NCBI GenBank assembly: GCA_050246635.1
Contig: JBFWVR010000002.1
Span: 310,001-374,000 of the forward strand
Length of the DNA: 64,000 nt
Source: JBFWVR01 sp050246635
GTDB taxonomy: Bacteria > Acidobacteriota > Vicinamibacteria > Vicinamibacterales > UBA2999
Direction: 5' to 3'
Under the pieces are notes generated by a model that saw only the letters and a program-made list of their open reading frames with translations, did not search any database and was not told the origin of the DNA. Shown here piece after piece: positions 16,713-25,150 of this stretch. Both the position numbers and the translations under genes were made by a program. The first letter of the stretch is position 1; each line of letters begins with the position of its first letter.

Positions 16713-19700
16713 CTAGATGTGCACCAGCTGGGCGTCCGCCGTGTCGAGCAGGTGCTCGAACCAGAGGTTGGTGATCTTCTCCTGCACCGAGTTCTGGCGC
16801 AGGCGGGCCTGGAGGTTGGTGAAGTCCACGCGGTCGAGGTCCTGGTCCTGGTTGTAGCAGGAGAAGATGAACTCCTCCTGGCCCGTGACCGGGTCCACGT
16901 GGCGCTGGAGGCACTGCGCGCAGACCTCCTTCATCATGCACTGCATCGGCGAGTTGATGCTGCCGATCCCCACGTGCTCCTTGCGCAGGTAGGGCGCCAG
17001 GCCGCCGTGGCGCGCGAGGCGCACGGCGTTCATCATGCGGTCCGAGCCAATCGCGATGATCCGCGTCACGTCGCCGAGCGGCACCTTCTGCTCACCCAGC
17101 CGGCCCTCCGCGTACGCGAGCATCGCCTGGACGATGTTGCCGCGGAAGTGCGCGTCCTGGGGCCGGGAGGGCGAGATCTCCGCCCCCATGTCGGTCGCCC
17201 AGATCACCTGGTCGGTGCCCGCCTCGACCTCCTCGCGCTTGAAGAGATCCGCGCCGTCCTTGTAGCCGGCGAAGTAGATCACCTTGTTGCCCGCCGCCTT
17301 CAGCGCACGGGCAATCGAGAACAGCACGGCGTTGCCGAGCCCGCCGCCGGCCAGCAGCACGCTCGTGTCGTGCGGGATCTCGGTCGGGGTGCCGGTCGGG
17401 CCCATGACGACGACGGGCTCCCCGGGCTGCAGGTAGGCGCAGAGGCGGCTCGACACGCCCATCTCGAGCGTGATCAGCGAGAGCAGGCCCTGTTCCTTGT
17501 CCACCCAGGCGCCCGTCAGCGCGATGCCCTCCATGAGCAGCGACGCCGAGTAGGCCTCGGTCGCCACGTGGGGGCTGAGACGCTCGAAGTTCTGCAGCCG
17601 GTAGAACTGGCCGGGGTGGAAGTGGCGCGCCGCCGCCTTCGCGCGGACGATGACCTCGACGATGGTGGGCGTGAGGCGCACCACCCGCTCGACCCGGGCG
17701 AGCAGCTGGTCGTCCAGCGCCTCGACCATGCCGGCCCACCGGGCGTCCCGCGTGGTCTGCGTCGACGGATCGAGCGCCGTGATCTGGTCCTCGAAGAGCG
17801 CCACGACGTGCGGGTAGCCGTGCTTGGCCGACGCCATCGCCTTGACGACGTTGCCGTTGAAGCGCGGATGGTTGTCGCCGTAGTAGGTGACGAACCGGCC
17901 GTCCTTCGCATACGACGTGAAGAAGCCGTCCGGGTCGCGCTCCAGCGTGAACGTGCCGTCCGCGGCCTTCACGGCGCGGTACCCCTGGAAGAACTTCTGC
18001 CGGCCGTCGAGCTCGAAGGTGCCGGCGTGCTCCTTCTCGTAGGTGATGTTCGGCACGGTGCCGGCGGCGACCAGCACCGCGCGGGCGGGCAGCTCGACGC
18101 GTGCCTTCGAGCCATCCTCGCCGCGGCGCCAGAAGGCCATCGCCTTCACGTGCCCCATGTCGTCCGGCAGCGCCTCGATCGGATCGAGGTTCTCGGCGAA
18201 GACGATGCCTTCCTCGAGGGCCTTGGCGACCTCCTCGTGGTTGAGGCGGTAGGCCGGCGAGTCCTGCATGCGCTTGCGGTAGGCCAGCGTCACGCCGCCC
18301 CACTGCCGCACGAGCGAGATGAAGTCGGGCGCCTCCCCCGCGGCGGCCGCGCGCCGGCGCTCCGCGCGCACGGCACGGCCGTGCGACAGGAACTCGTCGA
18401 GGATGAAGTGCTCCTCGGCGTCGAGCATGTCGCGCACCCGCGCCTCGCCGAGCTCGGACACGAGGGCGTCGTAGCGATCGAGGATCTTCTCCACCTGGAC
18501 GGGGTAGTACGCCAGGAGCTCGGTGGCCGTGTCGACGCCCGTCAACCCGCCGCCGATGACGACCGCGGGCAGCCGGACCTGCAGGTTCGACAGCGCGTCG
18601 CGCTTGAAGGCGCCCGTCAGCTGCAGGGCCATCAGGAAGTCACTGGCCTTGCGGATGCCGCGGATCAGGTTGTTGCGGATGTCGATGATCGTCGGCCGGC
18701 CCGCGCCGGCGGCGATGGCGACATGGTCGATGCCGTAGTTCCAGGCCTCCTCGATCGGCAGCGCGCCGCCGAAGCGCACCCCGCCGTAGATCTTCAGGCG
18801 ATCGCGGCGCGCCAGCGTCAGGTGGATCAACGTGAGGAAGTTCTTGTCCCAGCGGACCGTGATGCCGTACTCGGACACGCCGCCGAAACCCTCGAGCACC
18901 CGCTCGTCGAGCGGCCGGTAGATCTCGGCCCAGGCGTGCACCGGGCGGGGCGGACGGCCGGGGCCGCCGGTGATGTCGTCGCCGAGCGGCTCGATCTTGA
19001 GGCCGTCGATGGCCACCACGCCGAAGCCCTCGTTGAGCAGGTAGTGCGACAGCGTGTAGCCGGCCGGGCCGAGGCCCACGACCAGGACGTTCTTGCCGTT
19101 GTACGGGAGGGCGTAGGGCCGCTTGACGTTGAGCGGGTTCCAGCGCGTGAGCAACCCGTAGATCTCGACGCCCCACGGCATCGACAGCACGTCGGTCAGC
19201 ACGCCCGTCTCGATCTGCGGGATGTTGACCGGCTCCTGCTTCTGGTAGATGCAGGCCTTCATGCAGTCGTTGCAGATCCGGTGGCCCGTGCCCGCGCACA
19301 TCGGGTTGTCGACCGTGACGATGGCCAGCGCGCCGACGGCGTCGCCCCGCTTGCGGAGCATGTGCATCTCGGAGATCTTCTCGTCCAGCGGGCAGCCGGG
19401 GAGCGGGATCCCGAGCGGGTTGGTCGTCACCTCTCCCGACTTGTCGCGGATGCCCTTCGAGCAGGTGTCCTTGTCGCGCTCGTGGCAGAGCACGCAGTAG
19501 TGGATCTCGCTCAGCACCTCGCGCATCGAGTAGCGCGCGTCGGTGAGGCCGAAGCCCTCGCGTCGGCGGAGCTTGTCCTCCGGCCCCACCATGGCCTCGG
19601 GCAGCTGCGCGCTGGGCCGCTGCACGTGCACGAGGTGCTGCGGGTCGAGGGTCTCGGGAAACCGGAAGATCACCCAGCCGCGGCACAGCGGGTCGTGCAG

Positions 19701-20330
19701 GTGGGCCGCCACCCAGCGCTTGAGCGCCTCGACCTCCGCGGCCACCTCGGCCTTCGCCGCCTCGTCACCGGACGCGCGGGCCGCCTCGTCGCGGTCCAGC
19801 AACGCGCAGCCGGCCGTCGCGAGCGCGAGTTCCCGCGCCTGCAGCCAGGCCTGCTCCGCCACCTCGCCGGCGGCCGGATCCGGACGCGTCAGCAGGCTCG
19901 GCGACCCGAACGTGACGAGGTAGCCGTCCACGAGGGCATGATCCGCCGCGGTCGCCTCCACGCGGGCGCCACCCTTCAGCAGCGGCAGCGCGCGCCGGCG
20001 GACGAAGTCGATCTTGAACCGGAACAGATCGTCGTAGGCGGCCGTCGCGGCGACCAGCGCCTCGGCCGCGGGCCCGACGCCGAACAGCTTCGTGACGAAG
20101 CGGCTGACGTGCGGCGCCATGTCCACGACGATGTGCGAACGCTCGATGGGGCCGAGCGACGTGGGGGCGGCGGCGTAGGCCTGCCAGCGCTGCCAGAGCT
20201 CGGGCTCGAGCCGGGCCACCTCCTCGGTGAACCGGTCGTGCAACTCGCGGAGGCGTGCCGGCTGATGAAGGTCGGCAAACGTGAAACCAGCCAGGCCCAG
20301 CGCATCCTGGGCGGAGGGGACGGCACTCAT
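16713..20330 (-). CDS. Giant flavin/Fe-S pyridine-nucleotide oxidoreductase (fused Nfn/GltD-like and FNR-like domains)
   Basis: A 1205-residue protein. Residues 1-260 are helical with no known motif. A ferredoxin-like cluster region follows, with HYCVLCHERDKDTC near 277 and RICNDCMKAC near 347. Then comes a GltD/NfnL-type two-dinucleotide module: VLVVGLGPAGYT near 413 and VVIGGGLTGVD near 590. From about 890 there is a ferredoxin-NADP reductase/NfnS-like module (FHPGQFYRLQ near 903, LLAGGGLGN near 990) ending in a cysteine cluster, CMMKEVCAQC near 1130 and FSCYN. It resembles both subunits of NADH-dependent ferredoxin:NADP oxidoreductase joined in one chain, so electron transfer between NAD(P)H, flavin and Fe-S or ferredoxin is likely. 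Start ATG 20330 gives MSAVPSAQDALGL. The N-terminal domain is the unusual part. Confidence 0.85.
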   Translation of the reverse strand: MSAVPSAQDALGLAGFTFADLHQPARLRELHDRFTEEVARLEPELWQRWQAYAAAPTSLGPIERSHIVVDMAPHVSRFVTKLFGVGPAAEALVAATAAYDDLFRFKIDFVRRRALPLLKGGARVEATAADHALVDGYLVTFGSPSLLTRPDPAAGEVAEQAWLQARELALATAGCALLDRDEAARASGDEAAKAEVAAEVEALKRWVAAHLHDPLCRGWVIFRFPETLDPQHLVHVQRPSAQLPEAMVGPEDKLRRREGFGLTDARYSMREVLSEIHYCVLCHERDKDTCSKGIRDKSGEVTTNPLGIPLPGCPLDEKISEMHMLRKRGDAVGALAIVTVDNPMCAGTGHRICNDCMKACIYQKQEPVNIPQIETGVLTDVLSMPWGVEIYGLLTRWNPLNVKRPYALPYNGKNVLVVGLGPAGYTLSHYLLNEGFGVVAIDGLKIEPLGDDITGGPGRPPRPVHAWAEIYRPLDERVLEGFGGVSEYGITVRWDKNFLTLIHLTLARRDRLKIYGGVRFGGALPIEEAWNYGIDHVAIAAGAGRPTIIDIRNNLIRGIRKASDFLMALQLTGAFKRDALSNLQVRLPAVVIGGGLTGVDTATELLAYYPVQVEKILDRYDALVSELGEARVRDMLDAEEHFILDEFLSHGRAVRAERRRAAAAGEAPDFISLVRQWGGVTLAYRKRMQDSPAYRLNHEEVAKALEEGIVFAENLDPIEALPDDMGHVKAMAFWRRGEDGSKARVELPARAVLVAAGTVPNITYEKEHAGTFELDGRQKFFQGYRAVKAADGTFTLERDPDGFFTSYAKDGRFVTYYGDNHPRFNGNVVKAMASAKHGYPHVVALFEDQITALDPSTQTTRDARWAGMVEALDDQLLARVERVVRLTPTIVEVIVRAKAAARHFHPGQFYRLQNFERLSPHVATEAYSASLLMEGIALTGAWVDKEQGLLSLITLEMGVSSRLCAYLQPGEPVVVMGPTGTPTEIPHDTSVLLAGGGLGNAVLFSIARALKAAGNKVIYFAGYKDGADLFKREEVEAGTDQVIWATDMGAEISPSRPQDAHFRGNIVQAMLAYAEGRLGEQKVPLGDVTRIIAIGSDRMMNAVRLARHGGLAPYLRKEHVGIGSINSPMQCMMKEVCAQCLQRHVDPVTGQEEFIFSCYNQDQDLDRVDFTNLQARLRQNSVQEKITNLWFEHLLDTADAQLVHI

Positions 20331-20445
20331 AAGGAATTCTGCAATGAAAGCGGGGCCCAACGGCGGGCGCACCCTCGATCGTGCCATGCGGCGGGACCGG
20401 TAGTCAAACGATCGTTCAAATTCCCTCCGGTGGCCGGCCCCCACC

Positions 20446-20475
20446 TTGACTTGCCCCGATGGCGCTCGCTACGCT
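20446..20475 (+). promoter_or_regulatory. Promoter TTGACT-18-TACGCT of thiS-thiG
   Basis: TTGACT (20446-20451) and TACGCT (20470-20475) are spaced by 18 bases, giving a start near 20482. The in-frame ATG at 20459 lies inside the promoter, which supports GTG 20504 as the thiS start. No TPP-riboswitch signature (CTGAGA) is visible in the short leader. Confidence 0.45.
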
Positions 20476-20503
20476 GGCCATCCGGACGACGAGCCCGCGC
20501 CCC

Positions 20504-20704
20504 GTGACGATTACCCTCAACGGCGACCCTTACGAGCTGCCCGGGCCCCTGAGCCTGGCGGACCTGCTCGCCCACCTCGACATCGATCCCCGCCGCGTGG
20601 CCATCGAGCACAACCTGGCCATCGTCCGGCGCCCGGCCTACGAGACGACCCTCGTCCAGGACGGCGACCGCGTGGAGGTGGTGAACTTCGTCGGCGGAGG
20701 CTAA
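20504..20704 (+). CDS. thiS: Sulfur carrier protein ThiS
   Basis: A 66-residue ubiquitin-like protein, MTITLNGDPYELPGPLSLAD, ending in VNFVGGG with the Gly-Gly tail that is adenylated and thiocarboxylated. The tail donates sulfur to ThiG in thiazole-phosphate synthesis. The GTG start at 20504 gives the family's usual length; the ATG 15 codons upstream sits in the promoter. thiG follows 132 bases on, across a repeat hairpin. Confidence 0.92.
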   Translation: MTITLNGDPYELPGPLSLADLLAHLDIDPRRVAIEHNLAIVRRPAYETTLVQDGDRVEVVNFVGGG

Positions 20705-20712
20705 TCCATTTA

Positions 20713-20824
20713 AGATTGGAGATTGCAGATTGAAGATTGGAGGGTGACGCGCCACGGCACGCAGGCGGGCGCCCCCCCGATCTGCAATCTGCAATCCGCA
20801 ATCTGCAATCTGCAATCTGCAATC
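20713..20824 (+). repeat. Inverted heptamer repeats between thiS and thiG
   Basis: Four AGATTGN heptamers (20713-20740) face six TGCAATC/CGCAATC heptamers (20783-20824), their approximate reverse complement, across about 42 GC-rich bases. The thiS-thiG transcript could fold into a slipped-register hairpin ending right at the thiG Shine-Dalgarno (GAAGGA, 20825-20830). Related GATTG heptamers occur after the oxidase gene at 28757-28845. Confidence 0.9.
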
Positions 20825-20836
20825 GAAGGACCTGTG

Positions 20837-21607
20837 ATGTCGGATCTGGTAATCGCGGGGCGGACGTTCAGGTCGCGGCTGATCGTCGGCACGGGCAAGT
20901 ACAGCTCGCATGCGGTGATGCGCGACGCCCACGAGGCGTCGGGGACCGACATGGTGACCGTCGCGGTGCGGCGGGTGGACATCAGCCGCAAGACGGAGTC
21001 GCTGCTCGACTACATCGACACCTCCCGGATTTTCCTGCTGCCCAACACGGCCGGGTGCTACACGGCCGATGACGCGGTGCGCACGGCGCGGCTCGGGCGC
21101 GAGGCCGGGATGAGCGAGTGGGTGAAGCTCGAGGTCATCGGCGACGAGAAGACGCTGTACCCCGACAACGAGGCGCTGGTCGCCGCCACGCGCGTCCTCG
21201 TCAAGGAGGGCTTCGTCGTGCTGCCCTACACGAGCGACGACCCGATCACCTGCCGCAAGCTCGAGGACGCCGGCGCGGCCGCCGTGATGCCCCTCGGCGC
21301 CCCCATCGGATCGGGCCTGGGCATCCAGAACCCGAACAACATCCGGATCATCAAGGAGCAGTCCTCCGTGCCGGTGATCGTCGACGCCGGGGTCGGCACC
21401 GCCTCCGACGCGGCGATTGCCATGGAGCTCGGGGTGGACGGCGTGCTGATGAACACCGCCATCGCCGGCGCGCAGGACCCGGTGGCCATGGCCCGCGCGA
21501 TGCGCCTGGCCGTCGAGGCCGGCCGGCTCGCCTTCGAGGCGGGCCGCATCCCGCGCAGGGCCTACGCCACCGCCAGCTCGCCGCTCGACGGGCTGGTGGC
21601 TCGCTGA
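20837..21607 (+). CDS. thiG: Thiazole synthase ThiG
   Basis: A 256-residue TIM-barrel enzyme. SRLIVGTGKYSS, TVAVRRVDI, FLLPNTAGC, the Schiff-base lysine in WVKLEVIGD, CRKLEDAGAAAVMPLG and VDAGVGTASDAA all match ThiG. It condenses 1-deoxyxylulose 5-phosphate, dehydroglycine and the ThiS thiocarboxylate into thiazole phosphate. ATG 20837 has GAAGGA six bases upstream. The stop TGA shares a base with the ATG of the methyltransferase. thiE, thiO or thiH are not in the window. Confidence 0.96.
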   Translation: MSDLVIAGRTFRSRLIVGTGKYSSHAVMRDAHEASGTDMVTVAVRRVDISRKTESLLDYIDTSRIFLLPNTAGCYTADDAVRTARLGREAGMSEWVKLEVIGDEKTLYPDNEALVAATRVLVKEGFVVLPYTSDDPITCRKLEDAGAAAVMPLGAPIGSGLGIQNPNNIRIIKEQSSVPVIVDAGVGTASDAAIAMELGVDGVLMNTAIAGAQDPVAMARAMRLAVEAGRLAFEAGRIPRRAYATASSPLDGLVAR

Positions 21608-23115
21608 TGGCGGAGCGCACCGTCTCCGAGGACGACCTCGCGCGCCTCAAGCGCGACCGCGAGGAGGCCGATCGGCGCTACAACGAGGCGCTGACCGCGC
21701 TCGACCAGGCGGTGCACCGGCCCTTCGAGTATCCCCATCCTCCCCCGGCACCGGACGAGCACCAGATCACGCCGCTCAACGAGCGCTGGGACGTGCTCGC
21801 GGCCGCCCCCGCGTTCGGCGGGGGCTGGCGCGGCCGCCTGGCGCGGTTCGTCTGGCGCGTCTGCGAGCCGGCGTTCGCCCGCCAGCAGGCGTTCAACAGT
21901 GCCCTGGTGGATCACGTCAACCGCAACGTCCAGCCCCAGCGCATCGTCGCCGAGTCCGTCGCGTCCACGATTGGCGCGCTCCGCGAGCAGATCGAGCGGC
22001 TGATGCACTTCGAGTCACGGCTCATCGTCTACCTGCAGCAGATGACGCCGTACGTCGACTCGAAGGACTACGAGGTCGCCGGGCTCGGCCGGCGGGTGCT
22101 CGAGGACGCGCTCGTCGAGATCGACAGGCTCGATCGCATCGCCCAGGGCCTGGCCGGCGCGGTCGCCGGGGTGTCGGACGAGATGCTGAAGCGCTGGGAG
22201 TCGATGCTGGCGCGCGACCAGCGGTACGAGGCGCGGATCGGCGAGCTGCGCGCAACGGCCTCCGCCGCGCAGCAACAGGCCACGGCCCTGCGCCGCGAGG
22301 TGGAACGCCTCCTGGCCCCTGGCGCTTCGCCGGCAGCGGGCGACAGGCCGCGGCCCCAGCCGGCCGTGGGCGACGCCGGCGAGACACTGGCGGCCAGCAG
22401 CACCCTCGACTCGTGGAAGTACGTCGGCTTCGAGGATCTCTTCCGCGGTGATCCCGCCGAGATCCGGCGGCGGCTGGAGAGCTACCTGCCGATCTTCGAC
22501 GGGCACGGCGAGGTGCTCGACATCGGCTGTGGCCGGGGTGAGTTCCTGGACCTGCTGCGCGAGCAGGGCATCCCCGCGCGCGGGCTCGACCTCAACCACG
22601 AGATGGTGCAGGTCTGCCGCTCGCGAGGCCTCGACGCCAGCGAGGGCGACGCCCTGGGCCACCTTCGCGGCCTGCCGGATGCCTCGCTGGGCGGCGTGTT
22701 CGCCGCGCAGGTCGTGGAGCACCTGCAGCCGGATTACCTGCTCCGGTTCCTGGACGAGGCGCAGCGCGTCCTCCGGCCCGGCGGGGTGATCGCGCTCGAG
22801 ACCGTGAACGTGGCCTGCTGGCTCGCTTTCTTCGAGAGCTACGTCCGTGATATCACGCACGCACGGCCGCTGCACCCCGACACGCTGCGGTACCTCGTGA
22901 CCGCGAGCGGCTTCGCCGAGGTGGATGTCACCTTCCGCGAGCCGGTCCCCCCCGCCAACCGGCTGCAGCCGGCCCCGCGGGCCCTGCGGCAGGTGTCGGG
23001 TCCCGGCCAGGAGGCGCTGGGCGCGCTGGCCGACACGATTGACGGCAACGTCGAGCGCCTCAACCGGCTGATGTTCACCAGCCTCGACTACGCGGTCGTC
23101 GGACGGAAACCATGA
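21607..23115 (+). CDS. Coiled-coil SAM-dependent methyltransferase, possible polysaccharide chain modifier
   Basis: A 502-residue protein. Residues 1-110 are charged; 110-240 are heptad-rich helices (REQIERLMHFESRL, LRREVERLL) likely to form a coiled coil. The class I methyltransferase core follows, with VLDIGCGRGEFLDLL near 303, QVVEHLQPDYL and VLRPGGVIALETVN. A methyltransferase joined to a coiled coil recalls O-antigen terminators such as WbdD, though the order is reversed and no kinase domain is present. The neighbouring O-antigen ligase supports a role in glycan synthesis. ATG 21607 overlaps the thiG stop (TGATG). Catalytic target unknown. Confidence 0.8.
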   Translation: MAERTVSEDDLARLKRDREEADRRYNEALTALDQAVHRPFEYPHPPPAPDEHQITPLNERWDVLAAAPAFGGGWRGRLARFVWRVCEPAFARQQAFNSALVDHVNRNVQPQRIVAESVASTIGALREQIERLMHFESRLIVYLQQMTPYVDSKDYEVAGLGRRVLEDALVEIDRLDRIAQGLAGAVAGVSDEMLKRWESMLARDQRYEARIGELRATASAAQQQATALRREVERLLAPGASPAAGDRPRPQPAVGDAGETLAASSTLDSWKYVGFEDLFRGDPAEIRRRLESYLPIFDGHGEVLDIGCGRGEFLDLLREQGIPARGLDLNHEMVQVCRSRGLDASEGDALGHLRGLPDASLGGVFAAQVVEHLQPDYLLRFLDEAQRVLRPGGVIALETVNVACWLAFFESYVRDITHARPLHPDTLRYLVTASGFAEVDVTFREPVPPANRLQPAPRALRQVSGPGQEALGALADTIDGNVERLNRLMFTSLDYAVVGRKP

Positions 23116-23137
23116 CCCTCCGGGCCCGGGAGCTCCC

Positions 23138-25132
23138 GTGGAACGTGCCACCCGCCTGATCGTCACCGGCTCGGCCATCGCCTGCGGCGCGGCCTACGCG
23201 GCCGTCGTGGCAGCCAGCGACCCACGAGTGTCGATTGCGGCAGCGGCGGCGTTCCTGCTCACCTTCGGGCTGAGCCGCTGGTCGCTGCCCCTGGGCCTCG
23301 TGCCCGTGCTCCTGACGGCCTATCTCGCCCCGGCGCTGCTGATGGTGGCGTTCGGGAGCGTCGACTACCACTACCTGGTCGTCTGGATGGCAGGGCTCGG
23401 CGGTCCGGTGCTCGGCGCGGGTGATCACCGCCGCTGGCACCTGCCGGCCTCGTGGCTGCCCCCGCTGGCCGGCTGGGCCCTGCTCGTCGCGGTCACGTGG
23501 CCAATCGTGGCCGGTCGCGAGATCGACTTCAGCCTGCTCGCCTACCGGGCCGACACACCGAACGGGTTGCTGGTCGGCCCCCCCGCGACCGCGGTCGCCT
23601 GGATCCTCTCGGTGGCGCTGGGGCACCTGCTGGGCATCCTCTGGCTGGACCTGCTGTGGGCCCGCTTCGGGCACCACCGCCTGCGGCGCGCCGAGCGCAT
23701 CGTCATGCTGCCCCTGCTGGCGAGCGCCGTGCTCGGCGGCGCGGCCGCGCTCTACCAGGCACTGGGCGACATCACCTGGCTGAACCCGGGCGACTGGCCG
23801 AGCCTCGACCGCGCCGGGGCGCTGATGCTCGACGCGAACTCGTTCGGCACCTCGGCTGCCCTCTGGGCGCCACTGGCCGCGGTGCTGGCCTGGCGCCTCA
23901 AACGGCCAATCTGGCTGGGGCTGGCGCTGGGCGCCTTCCTCGCTGCGGCGATGTGGGCCACCGGCTCCCGGACCGCGCTGGTGACGACGGCCATCGGGAT
24001 GGCGGGCCTGGTGGGGGCGCTCGGTCGCCGGGCCGCGATCCCGGTGCGTACGCTCGTGCCGATCGGGCTGCTGGTCGGCAGCGCGGCCGTCTTCCTGCTG
24101 CTGACCGTCGGCGCGAACATCGGCGGCAAGGGCAACCCGGTCCGGCGCCTCGTCGACACCCTGCCGTCGGCGGACGAGCTGAGCACGGAGGGCCTCGTCG
24201 ACGTGCTGTGGAACCGCAACGGCTACGGCGTCGCGGCGGGCCAGGCGATCACGGAACACCCCGTCGCCGGCGTCGGCATCGGGGCCTTCAACCTGCTCTC
24301 GACCGACTACTACTACCTCGCCAGCGGCGGGCTCATCAAACCCGACAACGCCCAGAACTGGTGGCGCCAGGAGGTCGTGGAGCTCGGGTTCGCCGGCGCC
24401 ATCTTCCCGGTCGGCTTCTCGTTCGTGGTCCTCCTGCTGGTGTGGCGGGAGCCGTCCGCGGCGTCGCATGGCCCCAGCGCGCTCGTGCTTCGCGCGGCCC
24501 TGGCGGGCCTCGGCATCGCGTCGCTGTTCGGCGTGGCCACGCAGCATCCCGCCGTGTGGCTGACGTTCGTGACGCTCGTGTTCTGGCTCGCCGCGCTCGG
24601 GGAGCCGGCCCTGCCGGTTGCCACCTCGCCGTGGCAGGCCACGCCACGCGCCGCCTGGGCGGCCGTGATGTGCATCGTCGCGGTCGGGGCGGGGGCGCTC
24701 GTGGTCAGCGCACGCGGCGACCTGCGGGTGCCGGTCCGGGCGCTGCGTACGGGATTCCCCTATGCCTATGGCATCTCGGCCGCGGAGCCATCGGACGATT
24801 ACGGCGAGCTGCGGTGGACCGCCGGCCATGCCGTCGCGGTGGTGCCGGCCGAGCACGCGTGGTTCGAGACGACGATCTGGACGCTGCACCCGGATGTGGC
24901 GCAGGCGCCGGTGCGGGTCCGTGTATGGCGGCAGGAGGGGCCGGTCATCGACTACCAGGCGGGCGACGCGCGTCCGCGGACGCGCTACCTCCGCGTGCCC
25001 GACGGCGCCACGCGCCTGTTCCTGGAGTTCGATGCCTCGCGGACGTTTGGCAGCGGCCGGGGCCTGCGACTCGCCGGCCGCTGGCTGCGTGACCTGCCGC
25101 CGGACGCGCCACCCGACGCCGTCGTGCGCTGA
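23138..25132 (+). CDS. O-antigen ligase/polymerase-like membrane protein (Wzy_C/WaaL type) with C-terminal extension
   Basis: A 664-residue inner-membrane protein from GTG 23138, with about 11-12 hydrophobic helices over residues 1-530. The long loop at about 350-410 carries NRNGYGVAAGQAITEHPVAGVGIGAFN-like sequence, which holds the Wzy_C/WaaL H-P-xx-G-x-G-x-G-xF signature. That places it among enzymes that polymerise glycan units or join O-antigen to lipid A core in the periplasm. The last 130 residues after the final helix (VPVRALRTGFPYAYGIS onward) are beta-rich, an addition longer than the usual ligase. It lies 22 bases after the methyltransferase gene, so they are likely co-transcribed. 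Confidence 0.85.
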   Translation: MERATRLIVTGSAIACGAAYAAVVAASDPRVSIAAAAAFLLTFGLSRWSLPLGLVPVLLTAYLAPALLMVAFGSVDYHYLVVWMAGLGGPVLGAGDHRRWHLPASWLPPLAGWALLVAVTWPIVAGREIDFSLLAYRADTPNGLLVGPPATAVAWILSVALGHLLGILWLDLLWARFGHHRLRRAERIVMLPLLASAVLGGAAALYQALGDITWLNPGDWPSLDRAGALMLDANSFGTSAALWAPLAAVLAWRLKRPIWLGLALGAFLAAAMWATGSRTALVTTAIGMAGLVGALGRRAAIPVRTLVPIGLLVGSAAVFLLLTVGANIGGKGNPVRRLVDTLPSADELSTEGLVDVLWNRNGYGVAAGQAITEHPVAGVGIGAFNLLSTDYYYLASGGLIKPDNAQNWWRQEVVELGFAGAIFPVGFSFVVLLLVWREPSAASHGPSALVLRAALAGLGIASLFGVATQHPAVWLTFVTLVFWLAALGEPALPVATSPWQATPRAAWAAVMCIVAVGAGALVVSARGDLRVPVRALRTGFPYAYGISAAEPSDDYGELRWTAGHAVAVVPAEHAWFETTIWTLHPDVAQAPVRVRVWRQEGPVIDYQAGDARPRTRYLRVPDGATRLFLEFDASRTFGSGRGLRLAGRWLRDLPPDAPPDAVVR

Positions 25133-25150
25133 TCGCCCGGGGCGGTGGAC

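Noticed and set aside
20452..20503. TPP riboswitch before thiS
   Set aside because: The leader is too short and lacks the conserved CTGAGA core; the promoter is adjacent to the gene.
20459..20503. Upstream ATG as thiS start
   Set aside because: It lies between the -35 and -10 elements and would give a 15-residue extension absent from ThiS proteins.
16719..20507. Open plus-strand frame of 1262 codons
   Set aside because: It is antisense to the Nfn-like oxidoreductase and has the biased Arg/Val/His composition of a GC-rich shadow frame with no domain.
23075..24889. Minus-strand frame of 604 codons
   Set aside because: Antisense to the O-antigen ligase gene, no recognisable motif.
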